From Pseudorhizobium flavum (GTDB lineage: Bacteria > Pseudomonadota > Alphaproteobacteria > Rhizobiales > Rhizobiaceae): a DNA stretch of 64,000 nt. A program made the position numbers and the translations under genes. The stretch covers positions 2,728,001-2,792,000 of the forward strand of contig NZ_LR723670.1 of assembly GCF_902502825.2 (NCBI RefSeq). The letters run 5' to 3'. Below are positions 1 to 9,046 of this stretch, piece by piece (within the stretch, counting starts at the first letter, position 1; every line of letters begins with the position of its first letter). Under the pieces are notes generated by a model. It saw only the letters and a program-made list of their open reading frames with translations. It made no database searches and was not told the origin of the DNA.

Positions 1-942
1 CTTGGCCAGTTCGTTCTCTACTCGGTGATTGCCGCAAGCGCGCTCGGTCAGTTGTCGGAAGTCTGGGGCGAACTTTCGCAGGCCGGCGGCGCCGCCGAAC
101 GCCTGACGGAACTGCTGCACGAAATCCCCGCCGTACGCGAGCCCGCCTCGCCCATCCCCCTGCCGCGGCCGCCGCGCGGTGCCGTCACCTTCGAGAACGT
201 CTCCTTCGCCTATCCGTCCCGCGAGAACAGCGTGACGCTGAACGGCCTCTCGCTCGATGTCCGTCCTGGCGAGACGGTGGCGATCGTCGGACCCTCCGGC
301 GCCGGCAAGAGCACGATCTTCTCACTGCTGCTGCGCTTCTACGATCCAGTCTCCGGAACCGTACGTCTGGACGGTATCGACCTGCGGGCGGCGTCGCTCG
401 TGGACATCCGCAGCCGTCTCGCGCTCGTACCGCAGGACGTGACGATCTTCGCCGCCTCCATCCACGACAATATCGCCTTCGGCAGCACCGGCGTCAGCCG
501 CGACGCCGTGCGTGCCGCCGCCATTGCCGCACAGGCGCACGAATTCATCGAGAAGCTCGACAGCGGCTATGACACGCTTGCCGGCGAGCGCGGCGTTACC
601 CTCTCCGGAGGTCAGCGGCAGCGCATCGCCATCGCCCGCGCCATCCTGCGCGACGCGCCGGTCCTGCTGCTCGACGAGGCAACCTCTGCCCTTGACGCCG
701 AAAGCGAAACATTGGTGCAGAAGGCCCTCGACGGACTGATGAAGGAACGGACGACGCTGGTGATCGCCCACCGACTTGCGACCGTCCTCAAGGCAGACCG
801 CATCCTCGTCATGGACGAGGGCCGGATCGTCGAGGAAGGAACGCATCAAAGCCTCGTTGCCAAGGGTGGCCTTTATGCGCGGCTGGCGCGGCTGCAGTTC
901 CACGACATCAATCGCGAAGCCGTCAGCGCTCCGTTAGCTTGA
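1..942 (+). CDS. ABC exporter, fused permease/ATPase (C-terminal part, gene cut by window start)
   Basis: The reading frame is open from the first base, so this is the end of a longer gene. The first 30 or so residues are the tail of a transmembrane domain (ABC exporters of the MsbA/LmrA type are half-transporters that dimerise in the inner membrane). The nucleotide-binding domain follows with all its landmarks: Walker [10 protein letters not shown], signature LSGGQRQR, Walker [13 protein letters not shown] and the H-loop histidine in AHRLAT. The substrate cannot be told from this fragment. Its 3' end overlaps the convergent OmpA-family gene by 20 bases. Confidence 0.9.
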   Translation, partial: LGQFVLYSVIAASALGQLSEVWGELSQAGGAAERLTELLHEIPAVREPASPIPLPRPPRGAVTFENVSFAYPSRENSVTLNGLSLDVRPGETVAIVGPSGAGKSTIFSLLLRFYDPVSGTVRLDGIDLRAASLVDIRSRLALVPQDVTIFAASIHDNIAFGSTGVSRDAVRAAAIAAQAHEFIEKLDSGYDTLAGERGVTLSGGQRQRIAIARAILRDAPVLLLDEATSALDAESETLVQKALDGLMKERTTLVIAHRLATVLKADRILVMDEGRIVEEGTHQSLVAKGGLYARLARLQFHDINREAVSAPLA

Positions 943-1954
943 GTTCGATGCGCCGGTTCTGGTTGCGGGCCTCCGGGGCATCGCCCTCGGCTATCGGTTG
1001 GAACTCGCCGAAACCGGCAGCAACCAGCCGGTTGGCCGGCACGCCCTGCTCGATCAGGTACTTCACCACGGACGTCGCACGCGCCGAGGATAGCTCCCAG
1101 TTGTCGCGATAGCGCCCGGTGCCGGAAAGCGGCGCATTGTCGGTGTGCCCATCGACGCGAAGCACCCAGTTGATCTCCGCCGGAATCTCCTTGGCAAGAT
1201 CGAGCAACGCTTCGGCAAGCTTGGCCATTTCCGCACGCCCCGCCTCGTCCAGTTCGCTTCCGCCGACCGGAAACAGGACTTCAGACTGGAAGACGAAGCG
1301 ATCGCCGACGATGCGGATGTTCTCGCGGTCGGAGAGGATTTCCCGTAGCCGGCCGAAGAAATCGGAGCGATAGCGGTTGAGCTCCTGCACCCGCTGCGCC
1401 AGCGCCACGTTCAGGCGTCGGCCGAGGTCGGCGATCTGCGCCTGCGATGCCTGGTCCTTCGCCTCCGAAGCCTGAAGCGCCTGCTCCACCGCCGCGATCT
1501 GCGCCCGCAAGGCGGCGATCTGCTGGTTGAGAAGCTCGATCTGGCTCATCGCCCGCGCGCTGACCTGCTGTTCCTCGTTCAGGTCCTGCGTCAGTTGGCC
1601 GATCCGCGCATTGGCAGCGTCGCTCGTGCCGGCACCCTGGTCGAGCAGCGCCTGCAGTCGTGACCTCTCGCTCTCGGAACTCGCCAGCGAGGATTGCAGG
1701 TTGGCCAGCGTATCCTCGAGATCCTGCGCGTTGCCCTTTTCGAGAGCCAGCAACTCGGTGAGTTCCGCAATCTGGCTGTTCAGCCGGTTCAGCACCTCGT
1801 CGCGTCCGGTGATCTCGCGGCTGAGCAGGAACTGCGCCAGCACGAAGACGGTAAGCAGGAACATGATGGCAAGCAGCAGGGTCGACAGGGCGTCGACAAA
1901 ACCCGGCCAGTAGTCGACGCCGCGTTCGCGACGGCGGTTCTTGACGAGCGCCAT
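923..1954 (-). CDS. OmpA/MotB-like peptidoglycan-binding inner-membrane protein
   Basis: 343 aa. One N-terminal membrane segment (about residues 18-40, after a basic start) is followed by a long coiled coil (about 45-190, Glu/Gln/Leu-rich) and a C-terminal OmpA/MotB domain that includes [11 protein letters not shown] and the usual NRRIEL ending. This is the layout of MotB/TolR/ExbD-type partners of ion-driven motors, with the C-terminal domain gripping peptidoglycan in the periplasm. It lies 3 bases downstream of the MotA/ExbB-like gene on the same strand, so the two almost certainly form one operon and one complex. The cellular role of this rhizobial pair is not clear from sequence; no flagellar or Tol genes are nearby. 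Confidence 0.85.
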   Translation of the reverse strand: MALVKNRRRERGVDYWPGFVDALSTLLLAIMFLLTVFVLAQFLLSREITGRDEVLNRLNSQIAELTELLALEKGNAQDLEDTLANLQSSLASSESERSRLQALLDQGAGTSDAANARIGQLTQDLNEEQQVSARAMSQIELLNQQIAALRAQIAAVEQALQASEAKDQASQAQIADLGRRLNVALAQRVQELNRYRSDFFGRLREILSDRENIRIVGDRFVFQSEVLFPVGGSELDEAGRAEMAKLAEALLDLAKEIPAEINWVLRVDGHTDNAPLSGTGRYRDNWELSSARATSVVKYLIEQGVPANRLVAAGFGEFQPIAEGDAPEARNQNRRIELKLTER

Positions 1955-1957
1955 CGG

Positions 1958-3001
1958 CTACTTGCTCCCGATCTTCTCGGAAAGACGGTCCAGCGTCCGG
2001 CGCAGCGCCTTCGCCTCCTCCTGCTGCGCCTCAATCCAGTCGCGCAGCATCTGCTGCTCGTTGCGCATGTTCTTCACGAGCCCCTGAATGCCCTCGGCGA
2101 GGTTTGCCATTGCCGACAGCGACTTCTCGTTGACCGCTCCGTCCGGCGACCTTGACTGGACGGCGGACAGTTTCCGCAACTGCTCGGTCAGCGCCCGCAA
2201 TTCTTCGTTCGGTCCAAGCGCCGACGCCGCGGCCGGCGAGATATCGGACCCCATGTCGGTGACCGACGACAGCCAGTTTTCCAGTTCGGTATAGAAGCGG
2301 TTCTGGGCGCGGCCGGCCTGGATATCGAGGAAGCCGAGAATCAGCGAGCCGGAGAGGCCGAGAAGCGACGAGGAAAAGGCGGTCCCCATGCCGGAGAGCG
2401 GCGCCGTGAGGCCGCTCTTGAGGGCGTTCAGCACGTCGTTCGTGTCCCCGCCATTGGGATCGAGCGTCTGGATCACCGTGCTGATCGAGCTGATCGTGCC
2501 GATAAGCCCCCAGAAGGTTCCGAGCAGGCCCAGGAAGACGAGGAGCCCGATCAGGTATCGCGAAATCTCGCGCGACTCGTCCAGGCGGGTGCCGATGGAA
2601 TCGAGGATCGAGCGCTGCGAGGAGGGAGACAGCGACATCATCCGGCGCCGGCCGATGAGGGCCCGCATCGGAGCAAGCAGGCGCGGCTCGCGACCAACCT
2701 TGTCCGCACTTCCGGCGGCCCGGAACGAGTTGAACCACCGGACCTCTGGAATGAGACTGATCACCTGGTTGAAGACCAGCACGATGCCGATGATCAGGAC
2801 GCCGAGGATGAAGCCGTTCAGTCCCGGATTGGTCATGAAGGCGGTGTGCGCCTGGCGGTACAGGATGGCGGCGATGAACCCGACAAGGATGAGGAAGATC
2901 AGCATCGTCCACAGAAAGGGGACGGGATTGGAGAGCTTGTGGCTGTAGCCGGCCCGGCCGGTTTCCGCCTCATCCAGATCGTCCACTCTCGCATCCACCA
3001 T
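1958..3001 (-). CDS. MotA/TolQ/ExbB-family proton channel protein
   Basis: 347 aa with hydrophobic segments at about residues 28-48, 62-85 and 145-168 and a further one near 215-235. The region around residues 150-220 (FLGLLGTFWGLIGTI, then GMGTAFSSSLLGL) is characteristic of the MotA/TolQ/ExbB channel domain. The C-terminal 100 residues are polar and helical. It is upstream of the OmpA/MotB-like gene and would supply the ion channel of that complex. ATG start at 3001. Zorya defence systems use a similar pair, but ZorC/ZorD-type partners are absent here. Confidence 0.82.
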   Translation of the reverse strand: MVDARVDDLDEAETGRAGYSHKLSNPVPFLWTMLIFLILVGFIAAILYRQAHTAFMTNPGLNGFILGVLIIGIVLVFNQVISLIPEVRWFNSFRAAGSADKVGREPRLLAPMRALIGRRRMMSLSPSSQRSILDSIGTRLDESREISRYLIGLLVFLGLLGTFWGLIGTISSISTVIQTLDPNGGDTNDVLNALKSGLTAPLSGMGTAFSSSLLGLSGSLILGFLDIQAGRAQNRFYTELENWLSSVTDMGSDISPAAASALGPNEELRALTEQLRKLSAVQSRSPDGAVNEKSLSAMANLAEGIQGLVKNMRNEQQMLRDWIEAQQEEAKALRRTLDRLSEKIGSK

Positions 3002-3105
3002 GTCGTGACTCGGCCTCCGGTACTGTTTGCCGGAGGCTAGTGGAAAAATGAGACGAATTGAAGTGCGTAACCGTCCACAGCCGGGGATGGCGGCCCGGCT
3101 TGCGA

Positions 3106-3906
3106 CTATCGCGTGGGCACGGGCCGGTTGGCAACCTCGAGCAGGGCCTTCTGGATGTGCTCGTTGCCGGCGACGACGGTACGCTCACCGAACATGTCGG
3201 TCCCGCCCCTCATGTCGCTGACGAAGCCGCCGGCCTCGCGGATCAGCACCAGGCCTGCCGCCATGTCCCAGGGAGAAAGCTCGGCCTCCCAGAAGCCGTC
3301 GAGCCGTCCGGCCGCCACATAGGCAAGGTCGAGCGCTGCCGCACCCATGCGACGGATGCCGGCTACTTCGCCCATCACGTGGCGAAGCTCGACCAGGAAC
3401 TTGCCGTGGTTTCCGCGCCCGAGATGCGGAACGCCGCAGCCGATCACGCAATCGGACAACACGCGCCGCGCCGCAACCCGCAGACGGCGGTCGTTCAGGA
3501 ACGCGCCACCACCCTTCTCCGCCGTGTAAAGCTCATCCGTCGCTGGATTGAAGACGACGCCGGCGACGATCTCGCCGTTGCGTTCCAAGGCGATCGAGAC
3601 CGCAAATTGCGGTATGCCATGCAGGAAGTTCGTCGTTCCGTCGAGCGGATCAACAAGCCAGCGATGGGCGCCGTCCGTTCCCTTGATCTCCTCGCTTTCC
3701 TCGCCGAGGAAGCCGTAGGTCGGCCTTGCCTTGAGCAGTTCGTCCCGCACGATCTTCTCCGCCTTCAGGTCGGCCTGGGAGACGAAGTCGCTCGGTCCCT
3801 TCACCGAAACCTGCAGGTTCTGCACCTCGCCGAAATCGCGCGACAGCGACTTGCCGGCCTTGAGGGCAGCCTGAACCATGACGTTGAGGAGGGCGGAACG
3901 TGCCAT
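3106..3906 (-). CDS. suhB: Inositol monophosphatase family protein (SuhB-like)
   Basis: 266 aa from the ATG at 3906; the longer upstream frame lacks family resemblance. The family hydrolyses myo-inositol-1-phosphate and related sugar phosphates with two or three Mg ions. The metal-binding motifs are visible: GEES near residue 67, DPLDGTTNF near residue 85, and WDMAAG in the C-terminal third. The length matches bacterial SuhB. In bacteria SuhB also acts with the antitermination machinery; which role dominates here cannot be told. It stands alone on its strand, about 100 bases from its neighbour. Confidence 0.92.
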   Translation of the reverse strand: MARSALLNVMVQAALKAGKSLSRDFGEVQNLQVSVKGPSDFVSQADLKAEKIVRDELLKARPTYGFLGEESEEIKGTDGAHRWLVDPLDGTTNFLHGIPQFAVSIALERNGEIVAGVVFNPATDELYTAEKGGGAFLNDRRLRVAARRVLSDCVIGCGVPHLGRGNHGKFLVELRHVMGEVAGIRRMGAAALDLAYVAAGRLDGFWEAELSPWDMAAGLVLIREAGGFVSDMRGGTDMFGERTVVAGNEHIQKALLEVANRPVPTR

Positions 3907-4107
3907 GCGGGAAGGTCCTTGGATTGCGGAAGCCTGTCCCGCATGTGAACTGCCGCGGGACGCCTTGTCAGGCAATGTAGTGATCGGCGGGTTCAAGACC
4001 ACAAAAACGAGGGAAATTCAAGTCGTCCAAGGACCCCGCTCTTGCGACGATCCGCGCTACCTCTAGATGATGACTTCCACTTTGGACGGCATGCGCCGGA
4101 GAGAGAG

Positions 4108-4446
4108 ATGAAGATAACCCTGCCCCTGACCGCGAGCGCCGTTCTCCTGACAGCGATGGCGGCTGCTTCGATCTGGGGATGGTGGCTCCGGGGATCCGAG
4201 GCCGAACTGGCTGTCCACTTCCTGTGGGACGGCACGCCGAACCGCTATGCCCCGGCTCCGTTTGCGCTCTCGATAGTCCCGCTGGCCGCAGCCTTCGCCA
4301 CGCTGCTCTTTGCAGTGACGCCGCGTTTCGATCCGAAGGCTTCAGCCTCGCCGCGACTTTACAAGGGCCTTTGGCTCCTCGTCCTCCTGACGCTGGCAGC
4401 CGCACACGCGCTGATCGTCTGGCACGCGCTTACAACCGCCCGCTGA
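4108..4446 (+). CDS. Small integral membrane protein, DUF1648-like
   Basis: 112 aa, starting at the ATG at 4108, which is preceded by the purine-rich GGAGAGAGAG. Three hydrophobic segments are visible, at about residues 5-25, 48-68 and 86-106. Between the first two lies VHFLWDGTPNRYAP, resembling the DUF1648 pattern (a short extracytoplasmic loop seen in SdpI-like membrane proteins). The function is unknown. It ends exactly where the convergent Sel1-repeat gene ends. Confidence 0.6.
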   Translation: MKITLPLTASAVLLTAMAAASIWGWWLRGSEAELAVHFLWDGTPNRYAPAPFALSIVPLAAAFATLLFAVTPRFDPKASASPRLYKGLWLLVLLTLAAAHALIVWHALTTAR

Positions 4447-5559
4447 TCAGCTTCGCCGGAACCGGTTGGCGGCCTCGATCGCCTTCTTCTGCTGCTCCTC
4501 GTTGATGCCGAGGAAGAAGTCCTCGAGCTCCGGGTCGGCCAGGCCAGCACGGCGCGACAGCACGTACCACTTCGCCGCCTCCACCGGGTCGGGCCGAGTC
4601 CCGAGCGCATTGATGTAGAGATGGGCAAGCTTGTTCTGCGCCACGACATTGCCGCGCAGTGCCGCCACCCGCATCCACTGGAAGCCTTGGTCAAAGTCAC
4701 GTTCGCCGCCGACACCGTTCACCAGCCAGAGCCCGAGATCGAGCTGCGCCGTATCATATCCGGCCTTTGCGGCGCGCAGCAGCCACATCCGGGCCTGCGC
4801 CTTCTTCTCCTGCGGAGTGTCGGCAAGCGTCACGTAGAGCTGCGCGACAGCATATTGCGCGTCCGCGAGCCCCTGCTCCGCCGCCTTCTCATAGAACGGT
4901 AGCGCGAGCTTCAGCCCCTTTTCGCCGGGATTGTCGGAAACCAGGATCTGGGCCCAGTTGAACTGCGCCGACGAATTGCCCGCCTCCGCCGCCCTGCGCA
5001 TGTAGTCGTCGGCCTTCGCCTTGTCGCGCTCCACATGCCGGCCCGTCATCAGCATCAGGCCATATTCGAACATCGCGGCCGGATCACCCCGCTCCGCGGC
5101 CTGTCCGTACCAGAAGGCTGCCGTCTTTGCATCCCGTTTGATCCCCAGCCCTTTGGACATCATTTCCGCGACCAGTGTCTGTGCGGCGGCATCGCCCGCC
5201 TCTGCCCTCGGCAGTGCCTCCGCCAGCGCGGTCACGTAGAGGCCGCGCTGGTAAGCGCCATAGGCCTCGTCCACGGGCCTGTCACTTGGCTTTTCTTCCG
5301 GTGCGGGAGGAAGGGCTGCCCCCATTCGCTGATAGAGCTCTACGCCGCCGGAAGGGACAATACCATCCGGCTGCGCGCTCTCGCCGCCTTCCCCTACCCT
5401 GCCCTTCTTCATCGGCTGGGCATCGGGTTCGACGGGTCGAGTCATCGCCCGTTGCGCCTCCTGCGCGGCCGCATCGACCGCCGGTACGGAGGCCACCGCC
5501 GTAGTGGCGAGGAGGAGCCGGGCAACAATGGTCGAAAACGGGCGCATGCCGTTCATCAA
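4447..5559 (-). CDS. Secreted Sel1-repeat (TPR-like) protein
   Basis: 370 aa. An N-terminal signal peptide (about residues 1-30, ending AVDAAA) is followed by a low-complexity linker and then by Sel1 repeats from about residue 100 to 330. Repeat cores include AAFWYGQAAERGDPAAMFEYG, read in two overlapping repeats, and AKWYVLSRRAGLAD. Sel1 repeats are protein-interaction scaffolds, often in periplasmic or envelope-stress proteins. It overlaps the end of the thiE-like gene by 4 bases, so the two are probably cotranscribed, though no functional link is obvious. Confidence 0.82.
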   Translation of the reverse strand: MMNGMRPFSTIVARLLLATTAVASVPAVDAAAQEAQRAMTRPVEPDAQPMKKGRVGEGGESAQPDGIVPSGGVELYQRMGAALPPAPEEKPSDRPVDEAYGAYQRGLYVTALAEALPRAEAGDAAAQTLVAEMMSKGLGIKRDAKTAAFWYGQAAERGDPAAMFEYGLMLMTGRHVERDKAKADDYMRRAAEAGNSSAQFNWAQILVSDNPGEKGLKLALPFYEKAAEQGLADAQYAVAQLYVTLADTPQEKKAQARMWLLRAAKAGYDTAQLDLGLWLVNGVGGERDFDQGFQWMRVAALRGNVVAQNKLAHLYINALGTRPDPVEAAKWYVLSRRAGLADPELEDFFLGINEEQQKKAIEAANRFRRS

Positions 5560-6209
5560 GCGTCAAACCGTGGCGCTTTTTCGTCGAGAAGCCGGTTGGC
5601 TTCCGCGACCGCCTGTTCCGCCGCTTGGGATCCGTCGAAGACGGCCTCTCGCAGCGCCACGAACTCCGCACCGGTTTCCGCAACGGCCACTACGGAGGCG
5701 ACGTCGTTGCCACCCATGACGATGCAGGGGATCTCCACCATCGACGCCCACCACTCGCCAAGCGCCAGGTTCTTCGGATGCGGCTCCGGCTTGATGTCGC
5801 CGTCGAACTTGCCGAAGAAGATGTAATCGGGCTGCAGTTCGCCGATCTCCAGCGCAGTGTGACGCTCGGTGGCGCCGCCAGCTCCGACGATCATCTTCGG
5901 CGTGAACTTGACGATGGCGTCGTCCAGTTCCTCCTTCTTTCCTGCCACATGAAGGCCGTCGGCCTTGGCTCGTCCGGCGACCCGGCTGTCGCCCGCCACC
6001 AGCGCGGCGGCACCCGCCGCCTGGATGATCGGCACCACGGTCTCGGCCAAGGCTTGGAACGCATGGTCGTTCCGGTCGTACTGCGGGATGATGACGGTCG
6101 CCACGTCGCCCCCGGCCAGCGCTGAGCGAAGCTGGTCCGCCAGGATCTGCACATCGTCCCCGGCAGGAAGGATCAGCACGAGGCGGCAGCGGTTCTCGAC
6201 GTCGGTCAT
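5556..6209 (-). CDS. Thiamine-phosphate synthase family protein (ThiE-like)
   Basis: 217 aa from the ATG at 6209. The fold is a TIM barrel of the ThiE/TenI type: a C-terminal phosphate-binding VMGGNDVASV segment and ADGLHVAGKKEE in the middle match the family. ThiE condenses the pyrimidine and thiazole moieties of thiamine. The usual diphosphate-binding residues are only partly recognisable, and rhizobial genomes often carry a second, divergent thiE-like gene, so catalytic identity is uncertain. No other thi genes are adjacent. Its stop overlaps the start of the Sel1-repeat gene in an ATGA arrangement. Confidence 0.75.
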   Translation of the reverse strand: MTDVENRCRLVLILPAGDDVQILADQLRSALAGGDVATVIIPQYDRNDHAFQALAETVVPIIQAAGAAALVAGDSRVAGRAKADGLHVAGKKEELDDAIVKFTPKMIVGAGGATERHTALEIGELQPDYIFFGKFDGDIKPEPHPKNLALGEWWASMVEIPCIVMGGNDVASVVAVAETGAEFVALREAVFDGSQAAEQAVAEANRLLDEKAPRFDA

Positions 6210-6304
6210 GGTGTTTCCTGTACCGCGAAATTGTGAGACGAGTAGTTTCTCGCCTTTTCCTCCCGTTCGATAGACCGGACCGATAGCTGGATCAACCATC
6301 TGCC

Positions 6305-7066
6305 ATGCCTCTCGATCTCACCTTCTTCCTGGCGGCCATTCCGGCCGTCATCCTCGTCGGCCTGTCCAAGGGCGGCTTCGGCGGCGCCTTTGCGCTGATG
6401 GGCGTGCCGATCCTGGCGCTCGTCGTCGATCCGCTACAGGCTGCAGCGATCTTCCTTCCCATCCTGATCGTCATGGATATCGTCGCCCTCTGGGCGTGGC
6501 GCAACGACAATGACAGGCGTACGCTGCTGATACTCCTGCCGGGCGGCATCCTGGGGATTGCGCTCGGCTGGGCAACCTCGGCCTATGTTTCCCCGAACGC
6601 CCTGAAGTTCGTGATCGCCGTCTCCACCATCCTCTTCGCCGCCCGATACTTCTATCAGGCGTGGTGGCCGCATGCGGGGGGCGAGGCGCCACCGCTGCCG
6701 CACCGCCCCGTTCGCGCGACACTCTGGGGCACGCTTTCCGGCTATGCCAGTTTCGTGGCCCATGCGGGCGGCCCGCCCTTCCAGATCTACGTCCTGCCAC
6801 TCAAGCTCGATCCGCGATCCTATACCGGCGCCAGCGTGCGCTTCTTCGCCCTGGTGAACGCGATCAAGCTGATACCCTATTTTGCGCTCGGCGCGCTCGA
6901 CACGGAAAACCTCGTCGCATCCGCCACGCTGTTTCCCGTCGCCCTCGTCGCCACCATGCTCGGAGCCTGGATTATCCGCAACCTGAAGGCCGAGGTCTTC
7001 TACCCGCTCACCTACGGCCTCGCCCTCGTCACCGGTCTGAAGCTTCTCTGGGATTCACTGGCCTGA
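6305..7066 (+). CDS. TauE/SafE family anion exporter
   Basis: 253 aa, almost entirely hydrophobic, with about seven to eight membrane segments. The start, with GLSKGGFGGAFALMGVPILAL, and the second copy around GTLSGYASFVAHAGGPP are the two signature glycine-rich half repeats of the TauE/SafE (DUF81) family. Members export sulfite, sulfoacetate or related organic anions; the substrate cannot be told. It is divergent from the thiE-like gene and overlaps the end of the convergent small membrane-protein gene by 12 bases. Confidence 0.88.
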   Translation: MPLDLTFFLAAIPAVILVGLSKGGFGGAFALMGVPILALVVDPLQAAAIFLPILIVMDIVALWAWRNDNDRRTLLILLPGGILGIALGWATSAYVSPNALKFVIAVSTILFAARYFYQAWWPHAGGEAPPLPHRPVRATLWGTLSGYASFVAHAGGPPFQIYVLPLKLDPRSYTGASVRFFALVNAIKLIPYFALGALDTENLVASATLFPVALVATMLGAWIIRNLKAEVFYPLTYGLALVTGLKLLWDSLA

Positions 7067-7423
7067 GGCATCAGGCTCGATCAGACCTTCACCGAAGCGT
7101 CGCCCCCTGATTCGGCTTGATATCTCGAGGTGGAACACGAGTCGGCAAAGCCAGTAGACCAGGAACGAGACCGCGATTAGGCTCCCGGAGACCAACAGGC
7201 CCGTCGCGAGCGATTGCGGTAGATCCAGGAGATAGACCGGCGGCAGGACGATGAGTGAAGCGACCGCCACCGCGATCCCTGCGAAGACGCGGCGGAGCGC
7301 CAGCCATAGGACCTCCTCCACCCGCAGCATCTGCCCTCGCACTATGTCCAGCTCGCGGGGCGACCTTAGCGCCTGACACGCGTCCTCGAACGCCTGGTCA
7401 TAGTCTTCTCTGGCATAGCCCAT
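7055..7423 (-). CDS. Hypothetical protein with two membrane segments
   Basis: 122 aa from the ATG at 7423, chosen because GGGAGGT lies about 6 bases upstream. The first 45 residues are acidic and amphipathic; two hydrophobic hairpin segments follow (about residues 48-70 and 75-98), and the tail is short and basic. The family is not recognised. It may be a small inner-membrane protein. Confidence 0.6.
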   Translation of the reverse strand: MGYAREDYDQAFEDACQALRSPRELDIVRGQMLRVEEVLWLALRRVFAGIAVAVASLIVLPPVYLLDLPQSLATGLLVSGSLIAVSFLVYWLCRLVFHLEISSRIRGRRFGEGLIEPDASGQ

Positions 7424-7558
7424 CGCCCACCTCCCGTCTCCAGGGCGAACCCTAAGTCGGCTCCCGGTCTCGGGCAAGCCGCATCACCTTTTTCGGCGGC
7501 CTTGCTGCAGCGCACAAACAGGATTGTCTCCCGGCAAGGCTTGGGCTAGCCTGCGGTC

Positions 7559-7819
7559 ATGACGAGCACGGACCCCTTCGCTGCCATCGCCGATCCGCAC
7601 CGGCGCCACCTGCTGGAGGAGCTTCGTCGCGCACCGAGAACGGTTGGGGAACTTGCGGAGGGTCTTCCAATCAGCCGGCCCGCGGTTTCGCAGCACCTGA
7701 AGGCCTTGCTCGACTGCAATCTGGTCGTGGTGAATGTCGCGGGAACGCGCCGGATCTATTCCGTCAACAACAGCGGGTTCGACAGGTTGAACCTCTGGCT
7801 GGACCAGTTCTGGTCGTGA
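7559..7819 (+). CDS. ArsR-family winged-helix regulator (short)
   Basis: 86 aa: a single winged helix-turn-helix. IADPHRRHLLEEL opens the domain, and ISRPAVSQHLKALLDCNLV is the recognition helix typical of ArsR proteins. No cysteine pair or other metal site is visible, so it fits the non-metal ArsR group (SdpR-like), often associated with SRPBCC genes. No target gene is adjacent. Confidence 0.8.
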   Translation: MTSTDPFAAIADPHRRHLLEELRRAPRTVGELAEGLPISRPAVSQHLKALLDCNLVVVNVAGTRRIYSVNNSGFDRLNLWLDQFWS

Positions 7820-7923
7820 CCAGCAGATGGCCACGACCAGAAGGCTTGGGTGGATGATTTCGTTGCCGCCTTGAGTAGCACCGCTATGGCTGGCGCCGGC
7901 GGCGGGACATTCTCCTTGAGGGT

Positions 7924-8100
7924 TTAGTGGCGCGTCGACGCCTTCAGACGTTGCAATTCGTCCTTGAGACGAAGCTTGCGGCGCTTGAGGTCTGCGATCT
8001 CGCGATCGTCAGCAGAGGGAGACGCAAGAACGCTCTGGAGCTCCTCTTCGAGAGCACCGTGCTTCTTTTCAAGCGATGCAATATGAGCCTGAATGGTCAT
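7924..8100 (-). CDS. Small DUF465 (YdcH-like) protein
   Basis: 58 aa from the ATG at 8100, with a strong AAGGAGG about 10 bases upstream. The protein is one long charged helix ending in the DUF465 signature DLKRRKLRLKDELQRL. Function unknown. A second DUF465 gene lies 230 bases away in the divergent direction. Confidence 0.82.
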   Translation of the reverse strand: MTIQAHIASLEKKHGALEEELQSVLASPSADDREIADLKRRKLRLKDELQRLKASTRH

Positions 8101-8331
8101 GCGGCATGTCCTCCTTGGCAACCTGCCCCGGCCATCCCTTTGAGCCGGAGGCTTCAGGTTTACGAAGAAATTGTGACATGAACCGCGGCGTTTGTCGAAG
8201 GTGAAAACAAGGCTTCAGCGCGGCAAATTGGTGGCCGTGCATAACTTCCAGTTAATGCCGTTTGGTGGTAGGAGCTTGCGCACATTACCGACGATCGGGC
8301 ACAGGTTTCGAGTTGAATGGGGACAGTGGAA

Positions 8332-8535
8332 ATGGCGGACCAGGAACAGGCGGATATTCGGCTGGCGCTTGCGAGGCTCCGTCAGGAGCACGAGGATTAT
8401 GACGCCGCGATCAACGCGATGATCCAGGTTGGCAGCGAAGCCCTGCGCATCCAGCGCATGAAGAAGAAGAAGCTGGTCATCAAGGACAAGATCACCCAGT
8501 TAGAAGACCAGATCCTGCCCGACATCATCGCCTGA
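8332..8535 (+). CDS. Small DUF465 protein
   Basis: 67 aa from the ATG at 8332. It is a helical, charged protein whose second half ([20 protein letters not shown]) is the DUF465 core. It is 7 bases upstream of purE and on the same strand, so it is probably cotranscribed with purEK. It pairs with the divergent DUF465 gene at 7924. Function unknown. Confidence 0.8.
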   Translation: MADQEQADIRLALARLRQEHEDYDAAINAMIQVGSEALRIQRMKKKKLVIKDKITQLEDQILPDIIA

Positions 8536-8542
8536 GGGGAAT

Positions 8543-9046
8543 ATGCGGATGACCTCCGAGAGACCTGCAGTCGCAATCATCATGGGAAGCCAGTCCGACT
8601 GGGAGACGATGAAGAATGCCGCCGATACGCTCGACGCGCTCGATGTCGACTATGAAGCGAGAATCATCTCCGCCCACCGCACGCCGGACCGGCTCGTCAG
8701 CTTCGCCAGGGGCGCCCGCGACGAGGGGTTCAAGGTGATCATCGCTGGCGCCGGCGGAGCAGCGCATCTTCCCGGCATGACGGCGGCCATGACACCCCTT
8801 CCCGTCTTTGGTGTTCCCGTGCAGTCCAAGGCCCTCTCCGGGCAGGACAGCCTTCTCTCCATCGTCCAGATGCCCGCGGGGATCCCCGTCGGCACGCTGG
8901 CGATCGGGCGCGCAGGCGCGGTGAACGCTGCGCTGCTGGCCGCCGCGGTCCTCGCGCTCGGCGACGAGGATCTTGCCGACCGGCTCGACGAATGGCGCGC
9001 GGACCAGAGCGCCAGTGTTGCCGAATACCCTATGGACGAAGGCTGA
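8543..9046 (+). CDS. purE: N5-carboxyaminoimidazole ribonucleotide mutase
   Basis: 167 aa, matching class I PurE. It converts N5-CAIR to CAIR in de novo purine synthesis. GSQSDWETM near the N-terminus, the catalytic-histidine segment SAHRTPDRL and [11 protein letters not shown] are all present. The start has GAGGGG just upstream. Its TGA overlaps the purK ATG by one base, which indicates translational coupling of the two consecutive pathway enzymes. Confidence 0.96.
   Translation: MRMTSERPAVAIIMGSQSDWETMKNAADTLDALDVDYEARIISAHRTPDRLVSFARGARDEGFKVIIAGAGGAAHLPGMTAAMTPLPVFGVPVQSKALSGQDSLLSIVQMPAGIPVGTLAIGRAGAVNAALLAAAVLALGDEDLADRLDEWRADQSASVAEYPMDEG

Noticed and set aside
923..3001. MotA/ExbB plus OmpA pair as a Zorya defence system
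   Set aside because: No ZorC/D/E-type genes are nearby; the pair lies in core chromosome with housekeeping neighbours.
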